Source of the DNA: Takakia lepidozioides
Taxonomy: Eukaryota; Streptophyta; Takakiopsida; Takakiales; Takakiaceae
Assembly: GCA_030704615.1 (NCBI GenBank)
Contig: CM060732.1
Span: 26,660,001-26,724,000 of the forward strand
Direction: 5' to 3'
DNA: 64,000 nt
A program made the position numbers and the translations under genes. Below the pieces are notes generated by a model. The model made no database searches. It was given only the letters and a program-made list of their open reading frames with translations, and was not told where the DNA came from. The stretch's first letter is position 1, and each line of letters opens with the position of its first letter. Below are positions 58,911 to 64,000 of the stretch, one piece after another.

Positions 58911-61462
58911 TCACTGCCCAAGTGCAAACTTGAAAGTAAACCAGTTCTTCGTGAAAGGTGTTCCTCTCTCTGGCTTTGCAGTCTTGGAGACATTTCCTCT
59001 GACTTTTACCCACTCATAAAACACTTGAATGAATGACATGACGTAAAAGCCACACTCCCAGCTGAATGGTTGTTGGGGCACATCAGGCGCGTGGAACTGA
59101 AATGCTTGGACAATCTCATGCCACTTTGGTGAGTCCATCGAGTACTCTAAGCACTCAGCATGAAGCTTCCGAATCCACCCTAGAACAAAGGGACAATTAT
59201 GCGAGTCCCTGATAAAGTTCGGGTGAGTGTAACAGCCCTTGCGGAGGTCGATGATACAAACACTCCAGTGCCCCTGCAATGGTATCAAACAATATGGTGT
59301 CATTGCACAATCATGATGGGCAGACTCAGCAGACTGACACTCAGCAGACTTAGCACTCAGCTGACTCAGCAAACTCAATCTTCAAACCCAGTCCACTGCA
59401 CAAATACAGAGGTCAACTTAATCGCTCAGAGTCAAGACGACACTACGAAACCAGACTATGACTCAGGAGACAGTCTCAGCAGACTCGGAAGAGTTCTTAC
59501 TCATCCCCAATTGGCACCAAAATGAAATCGCACTCTTTCAAGTCTTTGCCCAATCGTTCAGTGCTGAGGCAACCTTTCAAGACCTCCAGAAGGCTTTCAC
59601 GTTGCCCCACCCCCAATGACTTCAACACCGTCCACGTCGACGTTGGAAGAATAACAATAGTGTTGGTGAACGCAGCCTCAATCGACTACTCATAGAATCG
59701 ACACCACAGCTCCAGGAGTCTATCTGTGCACTCCGATTCAACCTTCTGGAGTGCCTTTATGTCATCCGGCGATAGTCCGCATTCAAACCATGGGTCCCCT
59801 TCAAAAAACATCAGCATGGAATTACCCGCCTTGACGTGCAAAGCATGTGCTTTGCCAAACGGAGCACCCATCCTGCACAGAGCAGACCATCCTTCGGGAA
59901 GCCTCATGTACTGAACAGACTGACATCAACATGGTACCAAACACTCTACAGGCTGAACAGTTCATCAGCAGACTGACAAGACTAACCACAACAGACAATG
60001 ATGAAACCAGCAACAGACTAACCACAACAGAACACAAAGCACTTAACGACAACGACAGACGAGGAGACTCAGCACAGTACTCACTTGTGCTGCTCCAGGA
60101 AGCGACCCACATCTTTGTCCATGTCCAAGGCCAGCTTGCGGTTCTTGTTCATAAAGACGCCAGACTTTTTCTTCGCCGGTCTCTTGGTACTCGGACCCTC
60201 CTCGACCTCCTCAGTATGGTCCATGACAGTCCGTTTCTTGGCTTTGCCTCTCCCCTGGGAAGCAGGGACAGCTGTAGGCGGGCTGGATAGAGCAGACAAA
60301 CGCAGCGCTGCATCAATATTCTTCTTCTTTCTGTTCTGTCTCTTCCGTGCTTTGTAGGTTTGTCTCTCATTTGCATGTTTGGTTTCGAAGGGGGTGTGCT
60401 GTCATAAGCACATTCTCTGTCTAGATTCAGCACTAGGAATTCTGTCTGTCCATTTTCTGCGTGGAGGAGCTGCACCATTGCCTATGTGCATGTGGAAAGA
60501 GGAAATGGCACAACCTGCCCAAGGGGTGAGGGAGCAGACTCCATGTAATCCAGCGCTATACCAAACGGTGTCTGCACCGCATGTGGTTTTTTGTCAGTGT
60601 GCCTGCCAACATGTTCAGTCTGTTGCTCAATGTGGACAGACTGCTCGGCCGCCGGTTCTTCGTCAGTCCTTTCGTCTGTGAACTGTGCAGTCTGTTGGCA
60701 ACTCTGCGGTTCAGTCTCTTCCTCAATATGGGCAGTGTGCTCGGTGGCAGGTTGGTCGTCAGTCCTTCCCTCTGTGAAGTGTGCAATGTGCTGGTCAAGC
60801 CGTGCAGTCTGAACTGTGCAGTCAGAGCTGAGCTGTGCAGTCTGCCGCTCCGAGCCATCCTGGTCAGTCCTTCCCTCTGTGACCTGTACAATCTGCTGGT
60901 TAGTCTGCGGTTCAGTCTGCTCATCAATGAAAATAGTCTGTTGCCCCGCCACAGGTTGCTCGGCAGTCCTTCCATGTGTCGACTGTTTAGTGTGCTGGTC
61001 AGTCTGGTGGACAGCCGGCTGGGTGTTCGGATCTCCATGGACTTGGGAAACATCAAGAACATGTATGGAAGACCCACCGGCAATTGCTTCCTCAGACTCT
61101 TCTGTAAGATCTATGATATGGTTTTGCGTTCCCAGATTGAGTTCGATCATCACGTAAGACTCATCTATGGCTTTCGCCACTGAGCGCACGAAAACGGAAC
61201 TGAGCTGGAAGGTCATAGAAGGCAGGCCACGGGGAGCTGGATAAGAAGACTTTACCGGTGACCTGATGACGTCGTCAGTGAATGTGCCTGGGGGAAAAGT
61301 GGACTCGGTCAAAATACTCATACTAGCAGATCCAAAAACATGTTGTTGGGAACTCAACATAAATTCGTCCACAGGGTCCCAGTGAGGCCAGTGCATCCGA
61401 GTCTGTTGCACAATCCAGGGAACAGACTGGCTGTTAGTCTCCTGGACAATCTGCTCGGCCAT
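58911..61462 (-). pseudogene. Ulp1-like (C48) SUMO-peptidase gene of the MULE, with SUMO-interacting motif
   Basis: Probable exons (minus): 61462-60482, 60299-60081, 59907-59530, 59273-58911. The last carries the peptidase C-half: GHWSVCIIDLR (catalytic His), then DVPQQPFSWECGFYVMSFI (Gln and catalytic Cys). The preceding exon gives KSLGVGQRESLLEVL and CDFILVPIGDE, the strand leading to the His, but has an in-frame TAG after LLELWCRFYE. The first large block (326 residues) is Gln/Thr-rich with imperfect repeats (HFTEGRTDDQPATEHTAHIE and relatives) and contains NHIIDLTEESEE, a textbook SUMO-interacting motif (61088-61117). The join between the last two exons is not clean, so the model is partial and the copy may be broken. 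It would deconjugate SUMO or a SUMO-like protein; substrate unknown. Confidence 0.7.
59300..60065 (+). repeat. CAGCAGACTGA-type repeats in Ulp1-side introns
   Basis: CAGACTCAGCAGACTGACACTCAGCAGAC and similar units occur at about 59318-59370, 59470-59495 and 59920-60065, in the presumed introns of the minus-strand gene. Each is a complement or variant of AGTCTGCTG. Exon sequence between them lacks the motif. Confidence 0.85.
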
Positions 61463-61750
61463 CTGCTAAGTGGGTTTGCAAATGTGTTGCACAGTCTGCT
61501 GAGGGGCATCTACTGGCTGGATTCGTGGGTCTGCTGCACCGTCTGCTGAGGGGCAATCTGCTGGCTGGATTGGCCGGTCTGCTGCATAGTCTACTAAGGG
61601 GCAGTCTGGTGGCCATGTTCACTGGTCTACTGCACAGTCAGCTGAGGGGCAGTCTGTTGGCCAGTCTGTTCTCCGGTCTGCTGCAAAGTCTGCAAAGTTC
61701 GCTGCCCGCTCAGTACTGTTTGCACATACTGAGTATGTGTGTGCGGGGCA
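60590..61750 (+). repeat. CAGTCTGCTG repeats extending into Ulp1-side coding sequence and right flank
   Basis: From 60600 to 61010 the motif (CAGTCTGYTG, CAGTCCTTCC, TCGGCAGTCC) lies inside the open Gln/Thr-rich frame and generates its peptide repeats. From 61430 to 61720 near-perfect units of about 30 bases (CAGTCTGCTGAGGGGCA...GCTGGC) form a tandem array in non-coding sequence. Confidence 0.9.
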
Positions 61751-62119
61751 GTCTGCTGGGAGTGATCCAGCCTATTACCCGGGACGGTCTGGTGCACATG
61801 CTCGGTCTCTAGTACTTGGGCAGTCTTCCGTCTTACTTCGCAAGAGAGGCTGGTTAGCAGGTTTGTTTACACTTGTTGGACCTGTCTTTGCAGCTTCGTG
61901 GGTCGCATGCGTAGAACTGACCCGCGCATCGGGGGGCGTGCTCACCCCCACACCTTTCTTGGTTGTCGATCCCACGTTTGCAGCATGGGCGGAAGATGTC
62001 ATGTCCTCAGAAATAGACAGTCTGCCGATGGAGGGACGAAATGGACGTTGATGTATCTTCAGTAGAACAATCCATTGACCAGGTCCGAGCTCATCTCTTG
62101 CACAATGGTCGGTCTTCAA

Positions 62120-64000
62120 GATTCAGAGTATGGGTTAAAAGTGGGTCTCCAAACCCCGATGACGAGGAGTGGGCACAAAGAGCATAAAAGTCCTCACGAA
62201 TTGATGCTCCAATTGTTTCACCAATTAACGATGGTGTGGACAGACATTGAATGTTACAAGAAACATTTTATGTTACGGACACCACCATTGAAGGTGACGT
62301 ACTCTCAACAAATAGCATGGATACCGACCAAAAATAATGAAGGTGTTTGGGTGGACGCCCAAGGTAAAGAGAATGAGGGTGACAATGAGAACTATATTAC
62401 ACTAGAATGAACATGTTTATCACTTTATGAATAGTGCAAATCCATGAAACTCGCTGCCATGATGCTTCTAATGAATGTATGTCCTATTCATTCAGTCTTG
62501 ACCTCAATTATGACGTCGTCTGACATAAACACATGAGCATCACGTCCAAAATCGACTTTGCGTCAAGTAATTTTGTTTTTGCTTTTTTACTTTCATGTGT
62601 CTCAAATTTCATTATCGATGAGGAGGCCTACGTGTAAAGCACTCTGTCGGATTTTGATTTTTGATTTTGATTTTATATTTTCAATGGGTTTTGGCGATGG
62701 TGACTATTTTTTGTTTTTTTATTTTATTTTATTTTATTTTTCCTGGAAGATCATTGGGAGACGGATTATTTATTATTTATTTATTTATTTCGTTTTAGGC
62801 GACCGACCGACCGGCTGGCCATCCATCGGTCATTGAACCAGAGGAAAGAGGAAAAAAAAAACCCATTTTTTTCCTACCATCGCCCAACGGTCGCCGAACG
62901 ATAATGTCGACCATTTCAAATTACGAAAAGTCAATTTAATTGATATTTTTTTATGCGTGTAATTGTCAGTGGACGTGAACACTTATGTGTCACACTTTTT
63001 ATCCTCCCCCGCCGAGAACTACATTACTGACACCTAAAACCAATGTAACGCAGACCGTGACAACGTTAGGTCTAGCGCGACCTGACTCTGATAACGGGGG
63101 TCCTGAATACTTTTCCATTGTGCCCCCGACGATGTTTCCAGTTTTTGTCGTTCTTTTCTACATCAGCAAATGGACTCCCGAATCAGTACGTCCACAAGGA
63201 TCACTGGAATGATGTTGGTAATTAGGATATGGAATGGGTCAATGGCTATAGTATGGTGTGACCCGTAATCGTATGGGGGCGGTACCTGAAGACCTGCGTA
63301 TGATGGCGGGGGTGGTACCACAATTTGTGGAGCTTGAGGAGGTGGTTGACTGACATGGGCTTCTGGAAGGTACGGTGTAGTGTGAAAATGTGGTAATTTT
63401 TTGTCAAAAGATTTTGTTTTAGTTAAATATTATTTAGTAAGTAAACTGGCAACGAAATTATGTGTTGGATGATTTTTAGTGGTATGGATGAGAAACATTC
63501 ATCTTGTTGTACCCTAGATCTGCAGATTGATGAGTAGCGGTGGTTTACGGGCGAGCTCGCAAGTGTGATCCGCAAGCATGCTAATACTCTCATATTTTTG
63601 AACAGATAGTAGGTCTGCATTTTTTAAGTTTTGCTGATAATTATTCTCCATAGCTCGCTGCTCAATCAATTGACTGCAAATGGCGGCACCGACGATGGTC
63701 CAGCTAGAAACTCCTGCAGTTATGAACTCTAGGCTTGGCAGATGCAATAATTACTTGGATAAGTGGGGTAGAGGACTTAAGGGCGATTCAGAGATGCGTG
63801 TTTTTCTTCTTGTCTTTACCGAGATAGTAGGGTGGGGGGAAAAGATGATGGAGATATGAAGGAGAAGTTAGGGCCTTTAAGTTGCAGCCTCCAGATTTTG
63901 TGGTAGAAGGATTTGGGTGATGATGAAGTAAAATCGACGAGATTGAGGTCTTTATCATGTTTTCGTACTTGGAATCTCAACTGCATAATGCATTAGCTTC
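62120..64000. other. Right flank, no gene supported
   Basis: An open plus-strand frame to about 62410 (TMVWTDIECYKKHFMLRTPP ...) is not recognisable. Simple repeats occur at 62655-62685 (TTTTGA), 62720-62745 (TTTTA) and 62765-62790 (TTTA), followed by GACCGACCGACCGGC at about 62800. The rest to 64000 shows no coding evidence. Confidence 0.4.

Larger units (their letters stand above)
54440..62119. mobile_element. MULE-type DNA transposon with convergent Ulp1-like gene and shared repeat motif
   Basis: The unit is defined by content, since no long terminal inverted repeats were identified. It holds a Mutator-like transposase with SWIM finger on the plus strand (54724-58113), an Ulp1-like peptidase gene on the minus strand (58911-61462 and possibly beyond), and variants of AGTC(C/T)GCTG in the left GC-rich flank, transposase intron 3, the space between the genes, Ulp1-side introns and the right flank. 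Ulp1-like genes carried by plant MULEs are known (Kaonashi type). Boundaries are approximate: the motif is first seen near 54450 and last near 61750. The 62119 end is the first possible ATG of the minus gene. Confidence 0.7.

Overview
The window reads as nuclear DNA of a streptophyte (green plant lineage), most likely a repeat-rich charophyte alga such as Chara; this is an inference. Support comes from intron-rich host genes whose best matches by eye are plant proteins (PDIL5-4-type disulfide isomerase, prefoldin 5, plastid shikimate kinase with a transit peptide, plant RS-type cyclophilin), a DYW domain of the plant PPR editing-factor type, telo-box motifs upstream of genes, and a Ty3/gypsy retrotransposon carrying a cytosine methyltransferase, a combination already reported from charophytes.

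Layout. 1-6.3 kb (minus): a well preserved retrotransposon, gag - zinc knuckles - protease - C5 DNA methyltransferase, then an in-frame UAG, then RT - RNase H - integrase start running off the left edge. 6.3-7.6 kb: its leader and an unrecognised 248-aa frame. 7.6-12.4 kb: TE fragments and small inverted-repeat elements. 12.4-21.3 kb (plus): a 15-exon PDIL5-4-type gene. 21.3-26 kb: a SINE-like unit, tandem repeats and a decayed gypsy element. 26.6-26.9 kb (minus): the C-terminus of a DYW-type PPR protein joined to a decayed second copy of the methyltransferase retrotransposon (26.9-30.4 kb). 30.8-33.3 kb: an integrase fragment and a LINE remnant. 34.5-35.8 kb (plus): prefoldin subunit 5, 4 exons. 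37.6-43.0 kb (minus): plastid shikimate kinase, 10 exons. 44.2-44.7 kb: a MITE-like element packed with TGGTAT motifs. 45.6-52.7 kb (minus): an RS-domain cyclophilin, 13 exons. 54.4-62.1 kb: a MULE-type DNA transposon with a transposase on the plus strand, a convergent Ulp1-like protease gene on the minus strand, and a shared AGTC(C/T)GCTG-type repeat motif through its non-coding and part of its coding sequence.

The host genes are unrelated housekeeping functions (secretory-pathway redox, chaperone, aromatic amino-acid synthesis, pre-mRNA splicing). Exons were joined by hand using GT/AG sites, reading phase and family similarity; all four genes close into uninterrupted frames.

The two strongest observations are the UAG-CAR-YYA readthrough context between methyltransferase and RT, kept in both retrotransposon copies although one is otherwise decayed, and the MULE/Ulp1 unit, whose Ulp1-side protein has a textbook SUMO-interacting motif and whose repeat motif pervades the element.
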